Below, piece by piece: positions 30,629 through 40,000 of a stretch of 40,000 nt of DNA. Source of the DNA: Symbiodinium natans (Eukaryota > Sar > Dinophyceae > Suessiales > Symbiodiniaceae). The stretch covers positions 746,406-786,405 of the forward strand of contig CAJNDS010000702.1 of the NCBI GenBank assembly GCA_905221605.1. Reading direction: 5' to 3'. A program made the position numbers and the translations under genes. The notes under the pieces were generated by a model. That model was not told the DNA's origin. It worked only from the letters and a program-made list of their open reading frames with translations, and searched no databases. Numbering within the stretch: the first letter of the stretch is position 1; each line of letters begins with the position of its first letter.

Positions 30629-32892
30629 TGCAATGCACTGCTGTGACATGCATTTCCCGCCCCCAGGCCTTGCAGAGCGCGTGGCCTCCGAGCGGCAAGC
30701 TGCGAGCCGCAAAAAAGACGCATCGTTGCAGCCCAGGTTCTTTTCGCGGTTGTCAGTGGAGGTTTAGGCGAGTCATAGAGTTTCGCTCGTAGTTTCAGGG
30801 CATCGCCACCAACACCAGAAGAATCCCATGAGATTTGATCTTGTTTCGGCTTTGAGAAGTGCTTCCCGGAATCGGCGCCTCACGGGTCTCTCAGGCCCTG
30901 CGACGGACATTTAGGTTCCCCACCCGATTCTAAAGTCCGCGCGTGCCTGTGTCATCCCGGTGTACAGTAGCGGCAAGGCTTTTCCTCTTGCCCTTGAAGA
31001 CACCCCCCCCACCCCCCGTTGCCCGTAGGCCCGTAGGCGCCCTGCGCCTGCTCTGCTCGACGTATTGCGCAGCTTGTGACCTGACGTATATCCTGACCTC
31101 GCCGCGCACCTCACCACAGCCAAGAAGATCAGCTTGCGCATGCACAGTCTGCTATAGCAATGGCTTTAGGGTCTGGGCGTGTCAACGAAGATTTTCGCAG
31201 TGGGTCATGGCCTTTTTCAGAGCGCCCTTGCCTGGGGCAGCGCAACCGGTGGTGGCGGCTCGGCAGGAGTTTGGCTAGCATGTGCACGGTGCCATTTAAC
31301 TTTTCTAGGACCTGCAAACATGTCTGACACTTTGGTTTGAGAGATCCGCTTGGCAGTTCGCATGCTGCTTTTTTTTCTGCCTATAAAACAAGGTGTCTCG
31401 AATTGTTGGTCGGAAACCCGGAGCTCGACAGCCTCGTGCCGTTCGCACTGCCGTTTGTGCCAGCGCTGTACGTGCTCCAGACATCCCCGGCTTCATCTCA
31501 CGAGTGGCTGAGGTCCGGTCCGCTCGTTGTGTGAGACTGAGACGGGCACCTTGCGCAGCCTATTGCGCAACCATGCGCCGCCTGCAGTCCTTCCCATCTC
31601 ACGGTCCCCAAACACGAGGCCCACCATACGTGTGCGGTCGCAGACGCCGCCATGGATCCAGAGTGCGGCCCGCCTGCGTTTCAAGGCATGCGTTTCAAGG
31701 CGGTCACAGAGAATTTGACTTGGAACCCGCCAACTGGACCAAGGTCACTCGGTTCTGCGATGCGGCTACCAAGACATGTCTTGCATCGAGCAGCATCTGT
31801 ATTGACTATAGTGCTTGGGGTCCTGACTGGGGGAGATTTGGTACGGGGAGTGACTGGTGCCTGGGCCAGGAAGGGTCACCGTCTGTGACGCCGCGACCTG
31901 CCGGGCCTTCTTGGGGCCATCCGGCTCATGATGTGCCAGCTCGGTATAGCCCCGTGTGTTGCATGGCGCGTCTTGCATGAACTTTCGCGCGCTCTCAGGC
32001 CAAAGGCCATGATGAAGCAAGGGCTGCGCTCTTGGAGCCTCGCAAGAGCGGAGCCTTATGCTGCCAGGGTTTTTGGCCGGAACTAGAGCTGAGGCTGCCA
32101 GCCTGGCCAGCCTAACCCCGATGAGGGTCGGGAGCTTTAGCCGGGCCCGTTTTTGGCTTGGAGAGGTTGGGAGCCTCGCAGCCATATCACAGCCTTGAAA
32201 GCGAAGGTCCAGAGGGCGGTCAAGGCGGTCAAGCCCGAACTGGCCGAAGCGCCACGGGCCCAGAACTGCAGGAGAACATTGTCGTGGGCGGAGGAGGCCA
32301 GCGTTTGTGGCCTGTGGTGGTATATTGCTGGGGGGGAGGGCAGAAGAGAACGGTGAAACATCGGGGGTCCCTAGGGCCAAAGTCTGTTCAACTTCAGGGG
32401 TCTCCCAGGCCGAGTGCATTTGCAGTATCTTGACATGCAGGCCTGAGAAGTATTGTTTTGTTGCTACAGTAGCCTCTGCACTCGCTTCGTTGCTGATGTT
32501 GTTGTTTGTTGTGCTTGTGCTACGTATTTGTTACCTGTTGCTTTGCCTGCTTCTTCTGCTCTGTGCAGGGGAAAACTGTTTGTGCACACTGCTGTCCCTC
32601 TTTGCTGAAACTGTACAGGCAATACAGATGTGTACACCGGTGTGCTCGGCCGCAAGGCCCCAGGCTCAAAATGTGCAGTTGATGTGCCGAGGCCTCCCTT
32701 GCCGATGCTTCTGGGAGGGGAGGCCGGCCACATGCAAGAAGTCTCCAACTCGCCTTTAGGGTTTTGGGTTTAGTAAGGGTGCCCATAAAACTGCTGCTGG
32801 GTCAGGACGCCCGCAAATTTGAAGTCCAACCATGCAAAGCAGAGGCGGGTCGTTGGAGTATGCTGGCCAGCCTCTGCTTCCCCAACATGCAG
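30629..32892. other. Unit 3/unit 4 boundary, no exon resolved
   Basis: Contains the short exon equivalent to 7443-7512 (about 30667-30736), a two-copy GTAGGCCC array, the decayed 12-bp repeat and, near 32755-32780, a TTTAGGG-type tract in the opposite orientation to the other copies. Confidence 0.45.
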
Positions 32893-33075
32893 GTTCCTGT
32901 GACCGCGGCCAGTGATGAGTATGTGGCAGCCCTCAAGGGCGAGTTCCAAGCAGCCCTGGTCCGTGTCTTACTGTCCGAGCCACCCGCGCCTCTACTTACT
33001 TATGCTGCCTGCATGTGGGAGGCACGGACTTTGGACAAGACGTCAGAGGAGAAGGCCTCTGATCAGTGTTGTGGC
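31113..33075 (+). repeat. Tandem unit, copy 4 (truncated)
   Basis: Matches the first ~1.95 kb of the other copies and stops abruptly after GATCAGTGTTGTGGC, which in copy 3 (24891-24905) is followed by AGCTGGTGTGG. This is the right edge of the array in this window. Confidence 0.92.
32893..33054 (+). pseudogene. Truncated start of the coiled-coil gene, copy 4
   Basis: Only the first block remains: the V-P-V-T-A-A-S-D-E-Y-V-A-A-L-K exon after ACATGCAG and the 11-codon c exon 33022-33054. The d exon and everything downstream are gone. Codon-level conservation is still good, so the truncation may be recent. Confidence 0.65.
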
Positions 33076-33080
33076 ACGGG

Positions 33081-33424
33081 GGGATGATGGTGGGGCCGGG
33101 GTGCTGAATACTGGGGTGCCCTCAAGCTCCTTGGAGCACCCCTGCGCCAGCAGGTCTAAATAAGTGTCAAGTGCTAAGGCTGTTGATGCTGTGGGGATGG
33201 GGGATGATGGTGGGGCCGGGGCGCTGAATAGTGGGGTGCCCTCAAGCTCCTTGGAGCACCCCTGCGCCAACAGGTCAAATAAGTGCCAAGTGCTAAGGCT
33301 GTTGATGCCGTGGGGATGGGGGCTGATGGTGGGGCCGGGGTGCTGAATACTGGGGTGCCCTCAAGCTCCTTGGAGCACCCCTGCGCCAGCAGGTCAAATA
33401 TGTGTCAAGTTCTAAGGCTGTTGT
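33081..33424. repeat. ~120-bp minisatellite, 2.9 copies, with hairpin
   Basis: Copies start at 33081, 33201 and 33320 and are about 95% alike. Each carries an inverted repeat GGGGTGC...GCACCCC with an inner CAAG/CTTG stem and a three-base loop. It begins about 6 bp after the array breakpoint. Confidence 0.92.
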
Positions 33425-33426
33425 CG

Positions 33427-33471
33427 TATCATCACCTTTATCATCGTCATCATCATCATCATCAGCATCAG

Positions 33472-33502
<31 letters not shown>

Positions 33503-33520
33503 GTCATCATCATCATCATC
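33427..33520. repeat. (ATC)n microsatellite with few interruptions
   Basis: About 30 trinucleotides, with GTC, AGC and similar interruptions, directly after the minisatellite. A poly-His reading frame across it is a by-product. Confidence 0.95.
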
Positions 33521-34539
33521 GACAGCCCTGGGCGATGCTTGAAGACACCCAGGCTAAATTGAAGCGATCATGCGACACGCGACATTTTTTACCGCCCGAA
33601 CAGGCAGTTCCGGAGCAATTTATTTTTCGGAGGTGAACCCGCCCGCGCTGGTCGAGTCGCCAACACGCACGGCGCACAGGCCCTTTCCGTGAAAGCGCTC
33701 ACTGCGCAACCGGGTGTATGCTGAGGTGCCCTTTCGGCAACAGTTGACCGCATTCAGGCGCTCTGCCGGAACCTCGGGGGTCTTGTCCGGGTAGAGCAAG
33801 CCTACAACCCTAAACCGCTTGGTCCAAACTCCGAACCCTACAACCCCAAACCCTTAAGCCCGGCAACCGTAAACCCTAAATGCCAAACCCCAAAACCTAA
33901 ACCATGTGAGCTGGGCTTCCAAGCTTATCGTTATGCTGCCTTTTGGTACGCCTTGCAGATGCCAAGGCGCCGAATTGTGAAGGAGTTGGTGATCACTGCA
34001 ATACACACCTCGGAGAGCCGGAGAGTATATCTACAAATGTTGTGGTGCCGAAACCCTTAAAAACAAATGCCCTAAACCGTGCCTCTGAAACCCTAAACCT
34101 TAAACCCCTGAAACCCTGCAGCCTTATAAACCCAAGCCGTACGCGCTACACTAAACATCATCAAATAAGGTGCGCGACTGGATGCGTGCCTGGACACGCG
34201 CAAGGCCGCCGCTCACCTCCTTGTTTGTTAGGGCTTAGGGCGATTTCCGCCGAGATCAACGCCGACCCTGCAGACCTCCCATTCGCCTTTTAAAACCTTA
34301 AACCCTAAACCCTAGCGTTCTGAAGGGATTTAGGGGGTTTGGGGGGGTTGCTGGGTTTAGGGGTCTAGGGGCTTTCGGGGCCTAGGGGTCAGGAGGGGTT
34401 AGGAGATGTCCTGGCGCAGGGATCTTCGAGTGCTTAACCCTAAACTTACAGTCTGCTATGCAAAAAATCCCTAGATGGGCAGTTCCCTAAATCATAGTCC
34501 CTCTTGCGTACCTTCAAATGCAAGGCGCCGAAATTAAGG
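33521..34539. other. Gene-poor DNA with degenerate telomere words
   Basis: Clusters of CCCTAAA-like words at about 33788-33905, 34070-34130 and 34290-34316, then a TTTAGGG/GGGG-rich stretch at about 34325-34405. Open frames are short and lack protein character. Confidence 0.6.
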
Positions 34540-34636
34540 CCCTAAACCCTAAACCCTAAACCCTAAACCCTAAACCCTAAACCCTAAACCCTAAACCCTA
34601 AACCCTAAACCCTAAACCCTAAACCCTAAACCCTAA
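34540..34636. repeat. Interstitial telomere repeat, (CCCTAAA)~14
   Basis: Unbroken run of about 13.9 copies. It is followed after 89 bp by the opposite strand's repeat. Confidence 0.95.
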
Positions 34637-34725
34637 TCTGAGCCATACTTGGAAATGGGCTTGACGGGATGAGGGCTTGGTGGGCAGGCCCGAGCATGGC
34701 AAGGAGATCAACCCAGATCCGTTTC

Positions 34726-34770
34726 GGGTTTAGGGTTTAGGGTTTAGGGTTTAGGGTTTAGGTTTAGGGT
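34726..34770. repeat. Interstitial telomere repeat, (TTTAGGG)~6
   Basis: About six G-rich-strand copies with one short unit. With 34540-34636 it forms an inverted repeat around 89 bp of unique sequence. Confidence 0.92.
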
Positions 34771-36500
34771 CGTTTCGGGTGAAGTTTAGGGTTTAAAGTT
34801 TAGTGCTTGTACTCTTTTTGTTTGACGATGCCAACTCGATGTGGCGGAAGACCCCACCCTAGCTCTGGCTGCTCCGGCACAAGAACGTTGCCTGCAAAGC
34901 ATTCCGTCCAAACTTTTGCTTCCATTTTCAAGAAAGACCCTTGTCATCACCACCTTCGCTTAACTGTCAGCAGGTCTCACGGCTCTATCTCCAAGAAAGA
35001 TTTGAATCCGTGAACCAGACCAGTTAACTCATGATGGAAAAGGCCTTTTGTCTCACGGCTAGTCCGGATTGGCGAAGAAAAGCCTGAAAGGAACACCAGA
35101 TAAATCATTAAGGGCCAATTTACTGAGCGAATCAATAACCTGTTGTTAATGGTTTCACTTCTTTGGTATCAGAAGCGCCCTCGTGACTGATGAAAGCCCG
35201 AACGAAGAATCCGATGACTGTAGGAAACGCAGGCGCAACGCGCGTCAGCATCCTCAAACAAGCAGACGACGCCCACGAAAAAGTCGAAATGCAGATAGTG
35301 ACGCCCGCAGAAAAAATCAAAACACCAACACCGTCGAGCAGCACCGCATCTCGAAAGCCCGGAGAAGGTTAGAAAGGCCCGAAAAGTCGGAAAATAGTAC
35401 CGACAGTATACGTACAAACATTTAGAAATGTTTGAGTTTGTTGAGAGGGGAGAAGTGAATCTGCCTGCCCACTTGCCCCTGCCCCACTTCCCACTTGCTG
35501 CCCCCACTCGCCCCGCTCGCCCCACTCGCCCCACTCGCCCCACTCGCCCCACTTCCCGCTGCCCCCTCGCCGGCCCTCCCAGGTTCCCCCCCGCCACCCC
35601 TCCTCCCCGCTTGCCCACTCATTAAGGTTGCGGTTCAGGGTTTTAGGCATGAGGCAGCCCCTGACAGTAAACCTCATAAATTTCGTGTCACAGCCAGAGA
35701 TCGATCTTCTTCTTTTTTTTTTGGCTCATAGGGAAGGTTTGTCTGGTTTGGGGCTCATAGGGGTTTAGGGATAGGAGGTGAGTTTTTGAATTTTGCGAAC
35801 TTATCTGGAGCCTCCGGGCAGTTTTCCCGACGTTCGCCCCCCTCGAACCCTAAAACCCTATGAGCCCTAGTCGCGCGACCAGGCTGCAGCGCCGCCTCCA
35901 CCAAAGGCGGGGCTCCACAAGTCCGGATTACTGAACGGGGCCCAGTGGGTTAGTGGTTCAGAAAGACCACAAAGGAAACCCTCACGCCCCAAGGACCCAG
36001 TAAGACCCCGAACAGGGTTCCTCGAAAATGGGGCCCCCTGAGACTGAGCCCTCAAACCCCAGGTTTAGGTTTGAGGTGTACGCCTGCTTCATTACTAAAG
36101 ATGACCTCCGGATTGGGGGCTTGGGCTGTGGGCGGCATTGCAAGCAGAAGCTTCTATGTTCTTCGTATCCGCACTTAGGAATCTGGGCTGCAGGGCATTA
36201 AGTCAACTCTTGGCGTCACCTAAGACTGCTTGAGGGGACTGTCGGACTATCTGCCTTTGTATGGGCCTGAATTTCCATTACTAAGAAGCCTTGAAAACGC
36301 AACCAAGCAGCCAGGCTGAGGCAGCGCGTGCCAAGGTGGGAGGTTTTGCGGTCTTCGCACCTTGGACTCTAAAGCGCACAAGGTTCTACAAGGCTCAGGG
36401 CCGCTCATGAGCAGCGGTTTTTGTTTACGGCTCTTGAGAGATACTTATATACCGAAATAACTCCGGGAACCGGGGCGCGAAAGTGCACGGAACTGTGGCC
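34771..36500. other. No convincing gene
   Basis: Lower-GC stretch at about 34800-35450, then C-rich simple repeats. A 60-codon frame at 35190-35372 and an overlapping Arg-rich 80-codon frame at 35183-35425 are the only ORFs of note; neither has a recognisable domain. TTTAGGG words near 35760 and CCCTAAAA words near 35845 continue the telomere-like theme. Confidence 0.5.
35503..35556. repeat. 9-bp tandem repeat (CCCACTCGC)x6
   Basis: Six copies, the second and last with changes, inside a longer C-rich stretch (about 35460-35615). Confidence 0.9.
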
Positions 36501-36557
36501 GCGGAAGCACGCGGAAGGGTTGCGGAAGCACATCTCCGCGGAAGCTCCCGCGGAAGC
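36501..36557. repeat. Cluster of five GCGGAAGC motifs
   Basis: GCGGAAGC or GCGGAAGG occurs at 36501, 36511, 36522, 36538 and 36550 with uneven spacing of 10-16 bp. It is not a simple tandem repeat. Confidence 0.75.
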
Positions 36558-36930
36558 GACAATAGAAACAATTGTGGTTTGAGTACTTGTTATATTCCAG
36601 GAGGCTAGTGGGCGTGTTGTTTGGTGTGGGTTTCGGAAGTCTGGTTCAGAGTGGGTTTATGCAGAGTTTCCTTGGTGTTTTCTGGGAATTTTGAGGTTAC
36701 AACCTTTCGTACGAAAGCAAAGACGCAGTTCGGAGTAAGGCTTCTATAGAGACCCTAAGCTTCCTACACAAAGATTTTACAAAAGCCCTAAACCCGGGGG
36801 GGTCGGGCATGCACTGGAGCCCTTAAAACACTCCAGTACTAACCACACCGCAAAACACAGGATTTCGATGTATCATTCCACCGACCGGGTACGGCGGGAG
36901 GCCGCGATGAGGTTACTAACCCAGAACAGT

Positions 36931-37066
36931 GAGGGTAAGAGGTTGGGACAAGGGGGCAAGGGGAGCGGCCCGTCAGAGAGGGTAAGAGGTGGGGGCAAGG
37001 GGGCAAGGGGAGCGGAAGAGGTGGGGGCAAGGGGGCAAGGCAGTGGGGGGGGGGGGGGGGGGGGGG
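36931..37066. repeat. G-rich repeat (GGGGGCAAGG words) and 22-G run
   Basis: Three imperfect copies of a 35-45 bp unit (GTAAGAGGTGGGGGCAAGG...) ending in a run of 22 Gs at 37045-37066. Strong G-quadruplex potential on the + strand. Confidence 0.85.
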
Positions 37067-38210
37067 CGGAAGGGTGGGCAGCAAGGGCAGCGAAGGGGGG
37101 GCAGACAACGATGCGTCTTCACTGACGCCGCCCCCGCTCCGGCTGGGGTCGGAGAATCAACATAATTGAGGCGTATAATGTACGTCCTTAATGTTTTCAG
37201 AGCACTTGCCCCTGTGAATGAACGTACCGTGTGAACAGAGTCAACGCAGTGCATTATAAGTTAACGCATGAATGCACAAGTGAGCGAAGTGGGCACACAC
37301 ACACACACACGCCCCGTAAAAGACTTAATATTTGGGCGTGATATTAATACTCATTATGGTGGGCGTTCTGAAAGACGACTTGAGCGCCCACGAAATACAA
37401 AAGGAAAAGCACATTATAAGTGTGTGAACGCCGTGAGCCCGTGCACTTTCGTTCACTCCGTTCACTCGTACACTCACTCGCTGTTCTCACCTAGCAATGT
37501 AATGTGAAGAGAACAGTATTAATCTTATTACAATGTGAGGACGCATGAATACTATAATTAATGCGAACGGGTCGCGCCCGATTTTGTCCGTCCGCCATAC
37601 AGTACTGGGCTACCAAGACATGCTGATAGGGCCCTCGAACACGCCCTAAATCCTAAACCCTTAAAGGGATGCTACTTTAGGGTCGCATGCAAGGCACGGC
37701 CCCTGCCGGCGGGCCGCTTGGAGAGCCTCTCCAGGCGTTTATGGATAGAGGGGTTTTGTGTAGTTAGGGGTGGGCTGTTGGTCCCTTAATCCCATCCTAC
37801 CCTGTTTCTTCCCGAGAGCTTCAAAGCGGAGCTTTATGTTCAGGGTATGGGGGGGGACCATAATTGGGATAACCTGGCCGTTTCTATGGCGTTCAAGGTT
37901 TGTAGGCGGTCCGAGGCGGTGCGTTCACTGAGGGCTCACCAGAGTCTGTCACGGCATGGAGCTCTTTCTAGGACCCGGAGTAGGCCCTTATTTCCTTTTT
38001 TTGGGGTTGAGGTCGCTTATAATCCCCTTAAAACCAAAAAGGATACCCTTTTTATTCCCAGGTTACTCCTGGGTCTTGGTTTTCTTGCTCAGATTCCGAG
38101 ATCTCCGAATCCAGAGCTGCCGGGAGAGTGTGGTGGGCCTGTAAGGTTGGGATGTTTGGGGCTTCATCCGCAATCCCTACTACAGTAGCGTTATTTCTTT
38201 CGCATGCGCA
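37067..38210. other. No convincing gene
   Basis: Contains a short CA run at 37295-37310 and an AT-richer stretch at about 37310-37600. A 40-bp segment at about 37776-37816 (GTTGGTCCC...ATCCCATCCTA...CTTCCCGAG) recurs imperfectly at 38475-38514. The largest + frame (37847-38188, 113 codons) has no recognisable domain. Confidence 0.5.
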
Positions 38211-38434
38211 AACCGAACCCTAAACCCTAAACTCTAAACCCCGCATTGCCTTGGCCAGTCGGGTGGCAAAAAAACTCTAAACCCAAAACCCTAAACCGAT
38301 TGAATATTTGGGGGAGGGGGCCCTCAACTTTAATCACAGGGGCCGCCGGCCAGCCCGGGCAAGGCGAGTGGCAGTTGTTCGGGGTGTTTAGGGTTTAGGG
38401 TTTGGGGTTTAGGGTTTTGGGTTTAGGGTTTAGG
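38211..38434. repeat. Inverted pair of degenerate telomere tracts
   Basis: CCCTAAA-type words at 38211-38242 and 38274-38298, then 87 bp of unique sequence, then TTTAGGG-type words at 38386-38434. Same plan and nearly the same spacing as 34540-34770. Confidence 0.8.
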
Positions 38435-40000
38435 TATTGCTACTCCTAAAACTCAAAACATCGTACAGGGCGCTGTTGGTCCCCTTTATCCCATCCTATC
38501 CTGGCTCTTCCCGAGGCAACACCAACACTTGTTCACCTGCCCTTTTCACTTAGGCTTCTGTAGGGTTCAGTTTGTGCTGGGGCTTTGGTGTTTGGACGTG
38601 ATTCGGGCCTTTCTAATGTTGGACCCGCATTAGTAGGGGCCCTGAAAACAGTCAAGTTGGCCGGGCTTTTCAGGGTCCTGTTTAAAGTCAAGTCGTTCCC
38701 GGGATCCGGCTTCTTTCAGAAATTTGGGTTTGTTCTTGAAGCCAATTTTAAACCGATTCCCTGGCCTGTTGGCTTAAAGGCCGGGCCTTTGAATCTTAAA
38801 GGCAGGCCTTCTTTCGCAGACCCCCAAATCCCAACTGAAACGAAACCCCAGTCCCTAAGCCTTCATCCCAACTTCTTATCTAGTCCCTGTTAAGTTTTTA
38901 AGCTTATAAACACTCATCCCTATTAACGTCATATAAAACGCATGGACCATTGGAAGAGGGTCAAAATCAGGCCTTCTCGACGCCTCGGCATTCCCACGGA
39001 ACGCCGAAGCGGCGCCGAGGCATCTTTCCTTAAGCGGCTCCAGGCCTACGCTAGTATTTCCGTTGTTGATTCGCCTATAGGGCCCTATGCTATATTAGTA
39101 CCAACTCAACAGCCCTAAAGCCGAAAGTCTGTACAACCTTCAGCCCCAACCCCAGGCGAATGCCGCTGCCCTTCGGTGGGTTTGTTGTTGCCTTGAAGCC
39201 ACAGGCGCTTCGAGAAGGTCTGGAGGCGCAGCAGCTGGCTGCTCATGGTCACATGTGGTTGTCATCCTCTATTGTTTTCTACTAAGCCGTAGATGGACCG
39301 CCGTTCTGGAGTTGTCGCGGATTGGCGTAGGTTGGGGTCAGCCTTCGCAATTGGTATCAACATCATTTCTTGATCCCTTTGTCCGTTGCTCGCGCATTGC
39401 GGCGGCCACCGGTGCACATCCTTCTGCCACCAACTCCCCTCAGACACCAAGGTTGTGAGGCCCTGGATGGTTTGATCATGCCAAAACCTTTGAAATACCA
39501 AGCCCGGACCAAGCCCCCGCACAGTCCTTCGAAGTTCGAATTCTTGGGCCAGCTTGCGTCAGCCCTTAGCCAAACCCCCGAACAGTCGAACTTTCAACCT
39601 TTCGACTTCTGCAGCAGCTTGACTAACATTGTAGGTGTTGCTGGGTTTTGGGACAGTGCAAAAGGGTGTTTTAGGGACTCCTACCCTATATACATTTGTG
39701 ACCAGTTAGCCAAAGGCCAGGTACTTTCAAACAGCTTTTTCAATCCTTTATGTTTATTGTTTCACAGGGCCATGAATAGCAAAGTTCATGCAAAACTATC
39801 CCTACGGTCTTTACTTGCACCCCGGACCCCTGGATACTAAACCCTTCATGAAAACTAAACCCTGACCCCTCAACTCGAACGCTAAACTCTTAAGCCCCAA
39901 AAGCATCAACCCCAAACCTTCTCGGTTTTGGGTCTGGCCTGGGAGGGTTTATGGTTTATTGATAAGATACAGGGCTTGGGTCCCAATTTGTTTGCGCGAA
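38435..40000. other. No convincing gene
   Basis: Several frames of 65-155 codons (for example 39370-39840) are open, but they lack motifs or a start context and I would not call them genes. Degenerate CCCTAAA words return at about 39836-39925, followed by G-rich words. Confidence 0.5.

Noticed and set aside
33283-33636. 117-codon ORF with a poly-His stretch
   Set aside because: It spans the minisatellite and the ATC microsatellite; no independent evidence of coding.
35183-35425. 80-codon Arg-rich ORF, or the overlapping 60-codon frame
   Set aside because: No domain, no second copy to compare and no clear splice or start context. Kept only as a remark.

Overview
This window looks like nuclear DNA of a dinoflagellate or close relative; I put that at about 0.7. 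The signs are CCCTAAA/TTTAGGG telomere-type repeats, a large gene repeated head to tail, and more than twenty short introns that seem to start with GC or GA instead of GT and sit between AG|G junctions, a splice-site style known from dinoflagellates. I found no rRNA, tRNA, CRISPR array, bacterial operon or recognisable promoter.

Layout. (1) 1-33075 is a direct tandem array of an ~8 kb unit: copies at 1-7932, 7933-22961 and 22962-31112, and a truncated fourth at 31113-33075. Position 1 already lies inside the array. Each full unit carries one copy of a + strand gene made of very small exons. Four exon types of 10, 14, 18 and 15 codons recur in order and spell a 57-residue coiled-coil repeat (core words E-L-A-x-N-Q, A-x-V-x-E-L-K-E-A-V-x-R-L-E, E-S-C-W-A-A-E-K, A-E-L-Q-x-E-L-A-S-A-A-A). 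Nearly every exon length and every exon indel between copies is a multiple of three. Exons further 3' differ between copies mostly or only at synonymous positions. I do not recognise the protein.

(2) 13972-20886, inside copy 2, is a 6.9 kb tyrosine-recombinase retrotransposon of the DIRS superorder. It has split direct repeats (A1 - ORFs - B1 - A2 - B2) as in Ngaro/PAT elements. It encodes a tyrosine recombinase first, then a Gag-like zinc-finger protein, then reverse transcriptase-RNase H. Gag and Pol share a frame and are separated by one UGA followed by CUA, a known readthrough context. Both repeat pairs appear identical and all ORFs are open, so the insertion is probably young. The same site in copies 1 and 3 is empty, which fixes the ends to one base with no target-site duplication.

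(3) At 33076 the array breaks off into a ~120 bp minisatellite with a hairpin, then an ATC microsatellite.

(4) 33521-40000 has no convincing gene. It is a mosaic of perfect and degenerate telomere-type repeats in both orientations and GC- or G-rich simple repeats, resembling subtelomeric or repeatedly healed DNA.

Comparing the copies dates local events: a telomere-repeat patch replaced a short sequence only in copy 1, a TG run expanded only in copy 3, and poly-G tracts differ in length between copies.
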